A stretch of 49,805 nt of DNA from Paracoccaceae bacterium (GCA_020846995.1 JADLCV010000042.1:1-49805); one strand, 5' to 3'. Shown: positions 33,934 through 44,189, counted from the first letter of the stretch. Numbers and translations are program-made. Notes: generated by a model not told the origin, from the sequence alone.

Positions 33934-34030
33934 CGCCGCCCTCCGGTCTTTCGTTCCGGTTCTCCGGCCGCCCGGCGATCCGGCCCGCCTGCCTCGCGCG
34001 GCCGTCCCCGGGGAGTCCTGCCCGGGCCGG

Positions 34031-34059
34031 AAGATCGGAGGACGGACGGGGATTTGCAA
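34031..34059 (-). promoter_or_regulatory. Possible promoter of the kor operon
   Basis: On the minus strand TTGCAA (34054-34059) and GATCTT (34031-34036) are 17 bases apart. They lie in the least GC-rich part of the 224-base upstream region. The leader would be about 90 bases. Confidence 0.3.
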
Positions 34060-34069
34060 GCGGAATGGC

Positions 34070-34088
34070 GGGGGCCCGGACGGCCCCC
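34070..34088 (-). terminator. GC hairpin between the 34.2-kb gene and the kor operon
   Basis: A perfect 7-bp inverted repeat (GGGGGCC and GGCCCCC, 5-base loop) lies about 70 bases beyond the stop codon of the upstream minus-strand gene and just before the putative kor promoter. It probably separates the two units. There is no T-run. Confidence 0.4.
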
Positions 34089-34157
34089 CTCGCGCGTCCG
34101 TGATCGCACGCGCCCGCTTGCGGGGGCTGCGGGCCCCTGGGGGCGCGGGCTGCGGCC

Positions 34158-35594
34158 TTATGGCGCGGCCGCCAGCCCGAAACGGCGGGCGAGCCCGCCC
34201 GGGGCGAGGAGGAGCGTGCGCAGGAGGGCCGGCAGCGTCACCGGCCGCGCGGGGGCGAGGCGGGCCTCGACGGGCCCGGCGACGCCGCCGGCGAGGAAGG
34301 CCACGGCCGGCGCCGTAAGCCGCGCAAGAAGCGGCCGCGCCGCGGCCGGGGCGCGGGCGAGGGCCGCGGTCTCGGCCGCCGCGAGATGGGCGGCGAGGCC
34401 CCGCCCGCTCCGCGCCGTCACCAGCCCGTCGAGCCCGCGGTCGGCCCAGGCGAGGCGGGCCGCCCGCAGCGCCGCGCCAGCGAGCGCCGGGGGGAGCGCG
34501 AGCCCCGCCGGCGCCGCCGCGCCGGGCCCCCCGAGCGTCGCCTCGAGGGCGGCGTCGACCCTGGCGAGCCCGCCGAGGTCGGCCGCGACCGCGACCGCAA
34601 GCCGGCCGCCGGCAAGCTCGAGCGCGAGGCGGAGGTCGCCGGCGACGGGGTGGATGGCGTCCGCGCCCGCGGCCGGCCCGGGCGGCGCCGCATCGAGCCA
34701 GGGCGCGGCCGCCGTCGCGAGGCCCGCGGCCGCGGCCTCTCCCCGCAGGCGGGCGCGCCCGAGGGCCCCCCAGGGGTCGGTCGCGGCGAGGGCGCCGGTC
34801 GCCGCGCCGTCGCCCGCGAAGGCGAGGGTCAGCCGCCCCGCCCGCGCCAGCGGGGCGCCGCCCGGCAGGCGTAGGTCAAGCTCGTCCGCCGTCAGCGCCA
34901 CCGTCACCGGCGCGAGCGCCCCCGGCGCCCCCGAGAGGCGCAGCACGAGGCGGCCGATCCGCGCCTCGGACCCGCCGACGGCGGCGAGCCGCACCTCCTC
35001 GAGGTCGGCGAGAAGGTCGTAGCGGCAGCCCCCGCGCCAGGGCTCGGCCTGCAGGGTCACGGTCAGGCGGGCGGCGGTCAGGCGCTCGGGGCCGGCGAGG
35101 GCGGCGGGCAGGGCATCGCTGTCGGCCTCAAGGTCGAGGTCCCAGAAGCTCGCCGAGACCGGCTGCGGCGGCGCCCCCCCGCAGGGCCGGGCGGGATCGG
35201 CGGCGCGCGCGAGATCGAGGGCCGCGACATCGCCGAGATAGAGGCGCCGGGCCGTGAGCCGGCCGCGGGCTGGCGCCCCGGCGGCCGCCCCGGCCTCGAC
35301 ATGCTCGAGCCGCAGCCCGACCCCGCCGGCAGCACCCGGCCGGCCCCGCGCCCGGAGGGCCCGGATCTCGAGCCCCGCACGGGCGAGGACGAGGCCGCCC
35401 GCCGCCGCCTCGGCCGCCGTCCAGCCGGCGGCGGCGAGCGCCGCCCGCGCCGCGGGCCCGAGGTCGTCGGTCGCCGCGGCCGCCGCCGTCGGGGCCGGCG
35501 TCGCGGCAAGGGCGAGGGCGAGGGCGCTGCTGGCCGCGAGCGCAAGGCCCCGCCCGCGCCCGCCCGCCCCGGCCCGCGGCCGCCTGCCCTTCAC
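34158..35594 (-). CDS. Exported protein of unknown function, coupled to a class A PBP
   Basis: I do not recognise this 478-residue protein. It has a signal peptide (about 1-40, GLALAASSALALALAATPAPTAAAAA). A long low-complexity region follows, with repeated beta-like units (ARLTVTLQAEPW, IGRLVLRLSGA, DELDLRLPGGAPLARAGRLTLAFAG, DLRLALELAGGRLAVAVAADLGGLARVDAALEATLGG). The pattern loosely recalls AsmA or DUF945/DUF2125-type periplasmic proteins, but no diagnostic motif is seen. One cysteine pair (PCGGA, GGCRYD) may form a disulfide. Its GTG start overlaps the PBP stop by four bases (GTGA), so it is made together with that PBP and is likely to act in the same periplasmic process. Confidence 0.8.
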   Translation of the reverse strand: MKGRRPRAGAGGRGRGLALAASSALALALAATPAPTAAAAATDDLGPAARAALAAAGWTAAEAAAGGLVLARAGLEIRALRARGRPGAAGGVGLRLEHVEAGAAAGAPARGRLTARRLYLGDVAALDLARAADPARPCGGAPPQPVSASFWDLDLEADSDALPAALAGPERLTAARLTVTLQAEPWRGGCRYDLLADLEEVRLAAVGGSEARIGRLVLRLSGAPGALAPVTVALTADELDLRLPGGAPLARAGRLTLAFAGDGAATGALAATDPWGALGRARLRGEAAAAGLATAAAPWLDAAPPGPAAGADAIHPVAGDLRLALELAGGRLAVAVAADLGGLARVDAALEATLGGPGAAAPAGLALPPALAGAALRAARLAWADRGLDGLVTARSGRGLAAHLAAAETAALARAPAAARPLLARLTAPAVAFLAGGVAGPVEARLAPARPVTLPALLRTLLLAPGGLARRFGLAAAP

Positions 35595-37888
35595 CGCAGC
35601 GGCCCGCCCGCCGCCGCCGCGGGCAGGCCGGCAAGGCCGATCCCGTTCCCGCCCCCCGGCCCCCCGGCGGCGGCGAGGGCAGGGCCGGGCGCCGCCGGCA
35701 GGGGCGGGAAGGCCGGCGCGGGCGACCGTCGCCCGGGGGCAAGGAGCGGCGGCGGCCAGGCCCCGGGCGGCAGCGCCCCGGCCATCCCCTCGGGCCCGAC
35801 AAGGCCGCGGGCATGGGCCTCGGCGAGGATGCGGGCGACGACCGGCGCCGCCGCGACCCCCCCGGTCATGCCCGCCGCCATCGGCCGGTAGTCGTCGCGG
35901 CCGACCCAGACCCCGACCGCAAGCCCCGGCACGATGCCCACGAACCAGGCATCGCGGTGGTCCTGCGAGGTTCCGGTCTTGCCCGCGACGGCGACCGGAT
36001 GGCCGGCGAAGGCCCCCGCGGCCGTCCCCCGCACCACCACCCCGCGCAGCATCGCGAGCACGTCCCAGACCGCCTCGGGGTCGGCGATGCGGCGGACGGG
36101 CGCGGGCGGGCCGGGCAGGCGCGGATCGGGGCGCAGGGCCGAGGGCGGGCGGGCGAGCCCGCCGGTGACGAGGGCACCGTAGCCCGCGGTGAGGGCGACG
36201 AGCGTGACCTCGCTGGCCCCGAGTGCGGCGACGAGGTTGCGCGTCATCCCGCCCGCGGGATAGACCCCCGCCGCCTCGGCCATCGCCGCCATCGCCTCGA
36301 TGCCGATGCGGTCGGCGAGCCGGACCGCGGCGATGTTCGAGCTCCGCTCGAGCGCCGAATAGAGCGGCATCCGCCCGTAGTGGCCGCCGCCGTAGTTCTG
36401 CGGCTGCCAGCTTGCCCCGCCGGCGCCGGGGAAGCGGATCGGCTGGTCGGTGATCGCGGCATCGAAGGGCTCGCCCGCCGCCAGCGCCGCGAGATAGAGG
36501 AAGGCCTTGATCGACGAGCCGGGCTGGCGGAGGGCGAGGGCGCGGTTGAAGGCCGAGGCCTGGGCATCGTGGCCGCCGACCGCGGCGAGGATCGCCCCTG
36601 TCCGCGGGTCAAGGACGACCGCCGCCCCCTGGAGCGCCGGCACCGCCCGCAGGCCCGCGACCCCGCCGGTCGCGCGCACGGCGAGGATGTCGCCCGGCAG
36701 CGGCCAGTAGGCGGCGGGAAGGTCCGTGGCCGGCAGCGTCGCCGGCACCGGCAGGCCGAGGCCGCGGTCGAGGAGCACCTCCCACGCCGCCCCCTGGGCA
36801 AGGCGGCGCAGGAGCACCGCCCGCGGCGCCGCGGGCGAGGCGAGAAGGACGCGCGCCGCGGCCTCGCGCAGGGCCTCGAGCGCCGCCGGCGGGGCGCGCG
36901 CGGGATCGCTGCCGAGGACCGCGAGGAGTTCGGGCGGCACCCGGCCCGCCGGCCCCGGCGGGGCGAGCGCGTTGAGGCGGGCGGCGAGCGCCTCGGAGGC
37001 GATCGCCTGCCAGACGGGGTCGATGGTCGCGACGAGCGTCGGCACCTCGAATGGCAGCCCGTCCCCGGCGCGGGCGCGTTCGGCCAGTTCGGCCGCGACG
37101 GTGCGCGCGATCCAGGGGTCGAGCGTCTCGGGTCGCGGCGGGGCGACGGCGAGGGGGCTGGCGCGGGCGGCGGCGATCGCCGCCGGATCGGCGCGGCCGT
37201 CGGCCGCGAGGCGGTCGAGCACGTAGTCGCGCCGCGCCCGCGCGAGGTCGGGGGCGCGGTCGGGGTCGAGATGGCCCGCGCCCTTGAGAAGGCCGGCGAG
37301 GAAGGCCGTCTCGGCCAGCGTGAGTTCGCTCCAGGGCCGGTCGAACCAGGCCGCCGCCGCTGCCGCCGCCCCGGTCGTGCCACGGCCGAACCAGGCCGAG
37401 GCGAGATAGGCGGCAAGGATGTCGCGGGGGGCATAGGCGGCGTGCGCCCGCACCGCCAGAACCGCCTCGGCGAGCTTGCGCCCGAGCGTCGGGGCCGATC
37501 CGACGGCGAGGTTCTTGACCATCTGCTGGGTGATCGTCGAGCCCCCGCGCATGTCGCCGGCGGCGGTATCGAGGAGCGCCGAGAGGGCCGCCAGCGGGTC
37601 GATGCCGGGATGATCGGGAAAGCGCTGGTCCTCCGCCGCGAGGACGGCGGCGAGGAAGGCGGGCGGGAAGGCCTCGGGGGGGGCGCGGAGGGGCTCGCGG
37701 CTGCGGACGCGGCGCTCCTCGCGGCCGTCGGGGGTGACGACGCGGGCCTCGAAGCCCGGGGGCGCCCGCGGCACCAGGCGGTCAAGATCGACGGCCGGCA
37801 GGTCGATCGCGCCGAGGGGCCCGGTCGCCGTCGTCGCCACGAAGGCGGCGGCGAGGGTGGCAAGCGTCGTCAGCGCGAGCGAGGACAT
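35591..37888 (-). CDS. Second class A penicillin-binding protein (GT51 + transpeptidase)
   Basis: This 765-residue inner-membrane peptidoglycan synthase has one N-terminal membrane segment, then a GT51 domain with Glu86 (LAAEDQRFPDHPG), GGSTITQQMVKN and Glu141 in RKLAE. The fourth GT51 motif, usually KxxILxxYLN, reads RDILAAYLA. The transpeptidase has Ser458-x-x-Lys461 (QPGSSIK), SSN at 516-518 and KTG at 637-639. All core catalytic residues are kept. A Pro/Ala/Gly-rich tail of about 70 residues ends the protein; there is no BiPBP_C domain of the PbpC type. It differs from the MrcA of this window. It sits between a coiled-coil peptidoglycan-binding protein and an unknown exported protein. Confidence 0.92.
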   Translation of the reverse strand: MSSLALTTLATLAAAFVATTATGPLGAIDLPAVDLDRLVPRAPPGFEARVVTPDGREERRVRSREPLRAPPEAFPPAFLAAVLAAEDQRFPDHPGIDPLAALSALLDTAAGDMRGGSTITQQMVKNLAVGSAPTLGRKLAEAVLAVRAHAAYAPRDILAAYLASAWFGRGTTGAAAAAAAWFDRPWSELTLAETAFLAGLLKGAGHLDPDRAPDLARARRDYVLDRLAADGRADPAAIAAARASPLAVAPPRPETLDPWIARTVAAELAERARAGDGLPFEVPTLVATIDPVWQAIASEALAARLNALAPPGPAGRVPPELLAVLGSDPARAPPAALEALREAAARVLLASPAAPRAVLLRRLAQGAAWEVLLDRGLGLPVPATLPATDLPAAYWPLPGDILAVRATGGVAGLRAVPALQGAAVVLDPRTGAILAAVGGHDAQASAFNRALALRQPGSSIKAFLYLAALAAGEPFDAAITDQPIRFPGAGGASWQPQNYGGGHYGRMPLYSALERSSNIAAVRLADRIGIEAMAAMAEAAGVYPAGGMTRNLVAALGASEVTLVALTAGYGALVTGGLARPPSALRPDPRLPGPPAPVRRIADPEAVWDVLAMLRGVVVRGTAAGAFAGHPVAVAGKTGTSQDHRDAWFVGIVPGLAVGVWVGRDDYRPMAAGMTGGVAAAPVVARILAEAHARGLVGPEGMAGALPPGAWPPPLLAPGRRSPAPAFPPLPAAPGPALAAAGGPGGGNGIGLAGLPAAAAGGPLR

Positions 37889-37907
37889 GGGTCCGGGCCC
37901 CTTCCCC

Positions 37908-39452
37908 TCAGTCGGCCGAAAGCAGGAGGTCGGCCGCGCAGGCGGGGGAGGCGCGGCAGTCCTGAAGGAAGCCCGCGAGCAGCGTCTGCACCTCGGCGAG
38001 CCGGCGGCTGCGCATGTCGGCTTCGCCCGCGGCCCGCGCGAGCGCCTCGCGCGCGGCCGCGAGGTCCGCGGCCAGGGCATCGGCCGCGGCCGCGGCGTGC
38101 GCGGCGGCCGCGGCCGCCTCCGTCCCTTCCCGGGACCGCGCCGCCGTCTCGGCGGCGAGCCGCGCCTCGAGCCCGGCCGCGGCCGCCGCCGCCTCGCTCC
38201 GCGCCGTCGCGAGCGCCTGCCCGAGCCCCTCGGCCGTCGCCCGGGCCTCGGCGGCGGCGGCGGTCGCGCGCGCGAGCGCGGCCTCGATCCCCTCGCGCCG
38301 CGCGCCCTCGGCGGCGAGCGTCGCGGCCCGCGCCGTCGCCGCGTCGCGCTCGCCGAGGGCGCCGGCGAGCGCCGTAGCCGCCTCCGCCGCCCCGGCCTCG
38401 AGATCCTCGATCCGCGCCTCCGCCCCCGCGGCCGCGGCCTCGGCCAGGGCCCGGGCATGGGCCTCGGTCGCGTTCGCGCCGCGGGCGGCGGCAAGGCCGT
38501 CCTCGAGGCGCAGGATCTCGGCCCGCAGGGGCGACGCGGCCGCCTCGGCCGCGGCCTCGGCGGCGGCGAGGGACGCCGACAGGGACGCGACCGCGGCCTC
38601 GAGCGCCGCCACCCGGGTCCGGAGCGCGGCCTCGGCCTCGGCGACGGCGAGGGCGAGGGCGCCCGCCGCCTCGGGGGCGGGCGCAGCCGGGACGAGCCCC
38701 GCCGCCCGCGCCAGGAGGTCGCGCTCGACGGCGTCGAGATAGCCCGTCGCGAGCCGGCCGCGCCCGGTCTGGAAGGCGCGGATCGCGGCCTGCGTCCCCT
38801 GCCCCGCGATGGCGTCGATGCGGCCCTGATAGAGGCCGAGGCGCGCCAGTCCGGGCTGGATCAGGTCGCGCACGAGCGTCGGCGGGGCGAGGCGGGCGTC
38901 GATCTCGAACTGCTCGACGATGAGGGCCGCGAAGGCCCGCCGCAGCGCCCCTTCGACGCGCCAGGGCTCCCAGTAGCGGCGGGCGGGCTGGGCGAGGCCG
39001 GCAAACCCCGCGTCGGCGAGCGCGAGGCGGGCGATCTCGCCCCCCTGGGTGGCGACGAAGGCGCGCATCATCCGCTCGGGTCCGCCCGCCCGGGAGGGGT
39101 CGAAGTCCGGCCCCGGTCCGGCCGGCGCCAGCGCCGGACACCCCAGGGAGGCGTCCCCGGGCGGGCAGAAGGCGAGCGCATAGCCGCCCCCCGGCCGCAG
39201 CTCGGCGGCGAGGGTCAGGCGGCTTTCGCAGGCCGCCGTCGCCCCCGGCGCGCAGGCGCCGTCGAGCGTGAGCGCGGTGACGCGCAGGACGAGATGCGAC
39301 CAGCCCGGAGCCGCCGCATCGGCCGCCGCCCCGGCCGCAGCCTCGAGGGCGACCGCGGCATAGCCGATGCGGTCCGCGGCCCGGGCCGCGCCGGCGCCCG
39401 GGGGGAGGAGCGCGAGGGCGAGGGCGAGGGCGGCGGGACACGGAAGGCGCAT
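37908..39452 (-). CDS. Exported peptidoglycan-binding protein with a long Ala-rich coiled coil
   Basis: This protein of about 514 residues has a signal peptide (about 1-26, ending near ARAAD) and an N-terminal domain with four cysteines (CAPGATAAC and CPPGDASLGC), perhaps two disulfides. A PG_binding_1 domain follows (about 175-240; LARLGLYQGRIDAIAGQGTQAAIRAFQTGRG), then an Ala/Glu/Arg coiled coil (about 255-490). The last residues hold another cysteine pair (DCRASPACAADLLLSAD). It starts the operon with the PBP, 19 bases apart, and may position or activate that synthase on the sacculus. ATG 39452 is chosen; a GTG at 39458 is equally possible. Confidence 0.85.
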   Translation of the reverse strand: MRLPCPAALALALALLPPGAGAARAADRIGYAAVALEAAAGAAADAAAPGWSHLVLRVTALTLDGACAPGATAACESRLTLAAELRPGGGYALAFCPPGDASLGCPALAPAGPGPDFDPSRAGGPERMMRAFVATQGGEIARLALADAGFAGLAQPARRYWEPWRVEGALRRAFAALIVEQFEIDARLAPPTLVRDLIQPGLARLGLYQGRIDAIAGQGTQAAIRAFQTGRGRLATGYLDAVERDLLARAAGLVPAAPAPEAAGALALAVAEAEAALRTRVAALEAAVASLSASLAAAEAAAEAAASPLRAEILRLEDGLAAARGANATEAHARALAEAAAAGAEARIEDLEAGAAEAATALAGALGERDAATARAATLAAEGARREGIEAALARATAAAAEARATAEGLGQALATARSEAAAAAAGLEARLAAETAARSREGTEAAAAAAHAAAAADALAADLAAAREALARAAGEADMRSRRLAEVQTLLAGFLQDCRASPACAADLLLSAD

Positions 39453-39803
39453 CGGCACTCACCCTCGCAAGGCGGGACGGCCTGCGCCCCCGGCATCGTT
39501 CTGCCCGCGACCGCGGCCCGCGTGCAAGCGCGGAGCCACGGGCGCGGGGGCGGCCCGGCGGCCGGCGGCGGCGCTACCGCGGCGGCGGCAGGCCCCGGGC
39601 GCGCCGGGCCCCCGGGCGACGATAGCGCCGCCGGTCGGGCCGGCAACACACGTGATCGGCACCTCCCGGGGGCCGGCCTGCGCCCCACCCCGGGCGGGGC
39701 GGCCCGCCCGCCCCGCCCGCGCCCCCCGCCCGCGTCCCCCGGCCGCCCGGACTTGCGGCCCCCCGGCGATCGTGCTTGATCCGAGGCGGGAGGGAGGTGC
39801 CCC
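39453..39803. other. Divergent intergenic region, 351 bases, no gene seen
   Basis: This is the longest non-coding stretch in the window. It lies between the envelope operon (minus) and the flavoprotein gene (plus). It is mostly extremely GC-rich with many short palindromes. The only AT-richer spots are around 39619-39655, including a CACGTG hexamer at 39649-39654, and around 39770-39782. Apart from the promoter candidate listed separately, I see nothing that I can name. Confidence 0.7.
39619..39646 (-). promoter_or_regulatory. Possible promoter of the coiled-coil/PBP operon
   Basis: On the minus strand TTGCCG (39641-39646) and TATCGT (39619-39624) are 16 bases apart. This is nearly the same as the candidate cta promoter (TTGCCG-N16-TATCTT). 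The leader would be about 160 bases. Confidence 0.35.
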
Positions 39804-41225
39804 GTGCTGAACCCCGCCGACGATCTCTTCATCGCCGAACTCGCGGCCCATCTGCCCGCCGGCACCCTGCGCCCGCCCGAGCCCCGCCATCTCGAGGAGC
39901 CCCGCGGCCGCTGGCGGGGGGCGGGGGGCGTTCTCGCGCTGCCGCGCTGCACCGGCGAGGTCGCGACCATCCTCGCCCGCTGCGCCCGCCGGCGAGTGGC
40001 GGTCGTGCCGCGCGGCGGCGGCACGGGCCTCGTCGGCGGGCAGGTCGTGCCAGAGGGGCCGGCGCCGGTGATCCTGTCGCTCGAGCGCATGGCGGCGGTG
40101 CGCGCCCTCCACCCCGAGGAGAACGCGATCGTCGTCGAGGCCGGCCTGACGCTCGCCGCAACCCGCGAGGCCGCGCGCGCCGCCGGCCGGAGCTTTCCCC
40201 TGTCGCTCGCCTCCGAGGGTTCGGCCCGGATCGGCGGCTGCCTTGCCACCAACGCCGGCGGCACCGGGGTCCTGCGCTGGGGCAGCGCCCGCGACCTCTG
40301 CCTCGGCCTCGAGGCGGTCATGGCCGATGGCCGCGTGCTCGGCGGCCTGAAGCGGCTGCGCAAGGACAACACGGGCTACGACCTCCGCCAGCTCCTGATC
40401 GGCTCCGAGGGCACCCTTGGCGTCATCACCGCCGCCGCCCTCCGCCTCGTCGCCCCGCCTGCGAGCGAGGCGACGGCGCTCCTCGCGGTGGCGGGCCCGG
40501 CCGCGGCCCTCGAACTTCTCGGGCGGGCCGAGGCGCGGGCGACGGGCTGCGTCTCGGCCTTCGAACTCATCGCCGGCGCGGCCTTCGGCCTTCTCGCCGC
40601 GACCCTGCCCGGGGTCCGCCTGCCGCTCGATCCCGTCCCCGACTGGGCGGTCCTCGTCGAACTCGGCCTGCCCGCCGGGCTCGACGCCGGCAACATCCTC
40701 GCCGACCTCTGGGCCGAGGCCGCGGCGGCGGGGCTTGCGGGCGCAAGCGTCATCGCCCGCTCGGAGGCCCAGCGGGCCGAACTCTGGCACCTGCGCGAAC
40801 GCCTCCCCGAGGCGGCGCGGCGGATCGGGGCAATCTCGAACCACGACATCGCCCTGCCGCTCGGCGCGCTGCCGGCCTTCCTGTCCGAGGCCGAGGCCGC
40901 GATCGGGCGCATCGGCCCCTTCCGTCTCGCCCCCTTCGGCCATCTCGGCGACGGCAACCTCCACTACAACGTCTATCCCCTGCCCGGTCACGGCCCGGGC
41001 GAGGCCCCCGAATCCGTGCGCGCGGCCCTCAAGCGCGCCATCCACGACCTCGTCGATGCCATGGGCGGCAGCATCAGCGCCGAGCACGGCATCGGCCGGC
41101 TCAAGGTCGACGACCTCGAACGCTACGGCGACCCCGTCAAGGTCGCGGCGATGCGGGCGATCAAGGCCGCCCTCGACCCCCACGGCATCCTGAACCCGGG
41201 CGCCGTCCTCCGCGCGGGCTGGTGA
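39804..41225 (+). CDS. FAD-binding oxidoreductase, D-2-hydroxyglutarate/D-lactate dehydrogenase type
   Basis: This 473-residue flavoprotein has a PCMH-type FAD domain (PRGGGTGLVGGQ near 70, LASEGSARIGGCLATNAGGTGVLRWG, KRLRKDNTGYDLRQLLIGSEGTLGVIT). The C-terminal oxidase domain has GHLGDGNLHYNVYP and SISAEHGIGRLK. The layout and motifs fit the D-2-hydroxyglutarate dehydrogenase group within the GlcD/DLD family, which oxidises D-2-hydroxyacids to 2-oxoacids. Which acid is used cannot be decided here. The GTG start has GGAGGT seven bases upstream. It converges on apt with a shared inverted repeat. Confidence 0.92.
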   Translation: MLNPADDLFIAELAAHLPAGTLRPPEPRHLEEPRGRWRGAGGVLALPRCTGEVATILARCARRRVAVVPRGGGTGLVGGQVVPEGPAPVILSLERMAAVRALHPEENAIVVEAGLTLAATREAARAAGRSFPLSLASEGSARIGGCLATNAGGTGVLRWGSARDLCLGLEAVMADGRVLGGLKRLRKDNTGYDLRQLLIGSEGTLGVITAAALRLVAPPASEATALLAVAGPAAALELLGRAEARATGCVSAFELIAGAAFGLLAATLPGVRLPLDPVPDWAVLVELGLPAGLDAGNILADLWAEAAAAGLAGASVIARSEAQRAELWHLRERLPEAARRIGAISNHDIALPLGALPAFLSEAEAAIGRIGPFRLAPFGHLGDGNLHYNVYPLPGHGPGEAPESVRAALKRAIHDLVDAMGGSISAEHGIGRLKVDDLERYGDPVKVAAMRAIKAALDPHGILNPGAVLRAGW

Positions 41226-41274
41226 GGTCGCGGCCGGCGCGCGCGTGCGGGCGCCCCTCACGGGCGCGACCTCA
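41223..41274. terminator. Inverted repeat containing both stop codons of a convergent gene pair
   Basis: TGAGGTCGCG at 41223-41232 and CGCGACCTCA at 41265-41274 form a perfect 10-bp inverted repeat. The first three bases are the stop codon of the flavoprotein gene and the last three are the stop codon of apt read on the minus strand. The hairpin would serve as a bidirectional terminator for the pair. No T-run is present. Confidence 0.5.
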
Positions 41275-41805
41275 GTGGCCGCTGAACTCGCAGAGCGCGT
41301 GCACGGCCATGCCGAGCCCCTCGAGCCGGCGGCGGCCGCCGAGGTCGGGCAGTTCGATCACGAAGGCGCAGCCGACGATCTCGCCCCCGAGGCGGGAGAC
41401 GAGCCGGATGCCCGCCTCGGCGGTGCCGCCGGTGGCGAGGAGGTCGTCGACGAGAAGCACCTTCTGGCCCCGCTCGAGGGCGTCGTCGTGCACCTCCATC
41501 ACCGCCTCGCCGTATTCGAGCGCATAGTCCTGGGCGATGGTGCGGCCGGGCAGCTTGCCCTTCTTGCGGATCGGCACGAAGCCCGTCGAGAGCTGGTGGG
41601 CGAGGGCACCGCCGAGGATGAAGCCGCGCGCCTCGAGCCCGGCGACCTTGTCGATCCGCATGCCCGCGTAGGGGTGGATGAGCTGGTCGATGGCCATGCG
41701 GAAGCCGCGGGCATCGGCGAAGAGCGTGGTGACGTCGCGAAAGAGGATGCCCTCCTTCGGGAAATCGACGATGGTGCGGATGTAGTCGCGGACCGTCTTC
41801 TGCAT
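41272..41805 (-). CDS. apt: Adenine phosphoribosyltransferase
   Basis: This 177-residue cytoplasmic enzyme joins adenine and PRPP to AMP. N-terminal [19 protein letters not shown] and [14 protein letters not shown] are typical of bacterial Apt. The PRPP-binding loop is [14 protein letters not shown] (about 116-129). ATG 41805 is the natural start. It lies on the same strand as cpdB, mtnP and maeB. MtnP, about 3 kb upstream, produces the adenine that Apt consumes. Confidence 0.97.
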   Translation of the reverse strand: MQKTVRDYIRTIVDFPKEGILFRDVTTLFADARGFRMAIDQLIHPYAGMRIDKVAGLEARGFILGGALAHQLSTGFVPIRKKGKLPGRTIAQDYALEYGEAVMEVHDDALERGQKVLLVDDLLATGGTAEAGIRLVSRLGGEIVGCAFVIELPDLGGRRRLEGLGMAVHALCEFSGH

Positions 41806-42012
41806 CGCCCTCCCCCGGGGGTCGCGGCCCGCCCGCCGGGGCGGCCGTCCGGCGGCCCCGACCCTAGGGCAGATCGGCGGCGGAGGGAACGGCCCGCGCC
41901 CGGCCTCGTCCCGGGGCCCAAGGCCGGGGCCTGGGCGCGCCCCCGGGAGGGGGGCGGCCGGAATGGCCCCGGGGGGGCGGAAGCCCCGCGGCGGGGGGCC
42001 GCCGCACCCGCC

Positions 42013-42041
42013 GGTTCGCGGGCGGCACGGCCGGCCGCGAA
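42013..42041 (-). terminator. Hairpin after cpdB
   Basis: GTTCGCGG (42013-42020) and CCGCGAAC (42034-42041) form a perfect 8-bp inverted repeat with a 13-base loop, 43-71 bases beyond the cpdB stop. The surrounding 279-base gap between apt and cpdB has several other GC palindromes and no gene that I can see. Confidence 0.35.
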
Positions 42042-42083
42042 CACCCGGCCGCCCCCCGCGGGCCCCCTTGCCGGGAAGGCCCT

Positions 42084-44075
<1,992 letters not shown>

Positions 44076-44148
44076 CGTTCACTCTCCTGTTGGCCGGTTG
44101 CGGGCCCGCCCCCGGCCACCGGAGGGGCCGGGGCGGACGCCCGCCCGT

Positions 44149-44189
44149 GGCGATGCGCCCCCCGGGGAGGGGCGGGGGTCGCCATCGCC
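44149..44189 (-). terminator. Compound hairpin between mtnP and cpdB
   Basis: Outer arms GGCGATG (44149-44155) and CATCGCC (44183-44189) enclose inner arms CGCCCC (44156-44161) and GGGGCG (44169-44174). This leaves an 8-base bulge on one side. It lies about 70 bases beyond the mtnP stop codon and upstream of cpdB. Confidence 0.35.

Noticed and set aside
30395-35022. Plus-strand open frames of 630 and 932 codons opposite the kor genes
   Set aside because: They have no domain signature and mirror the codons of the kor genes, so they are GC-driven shadows.
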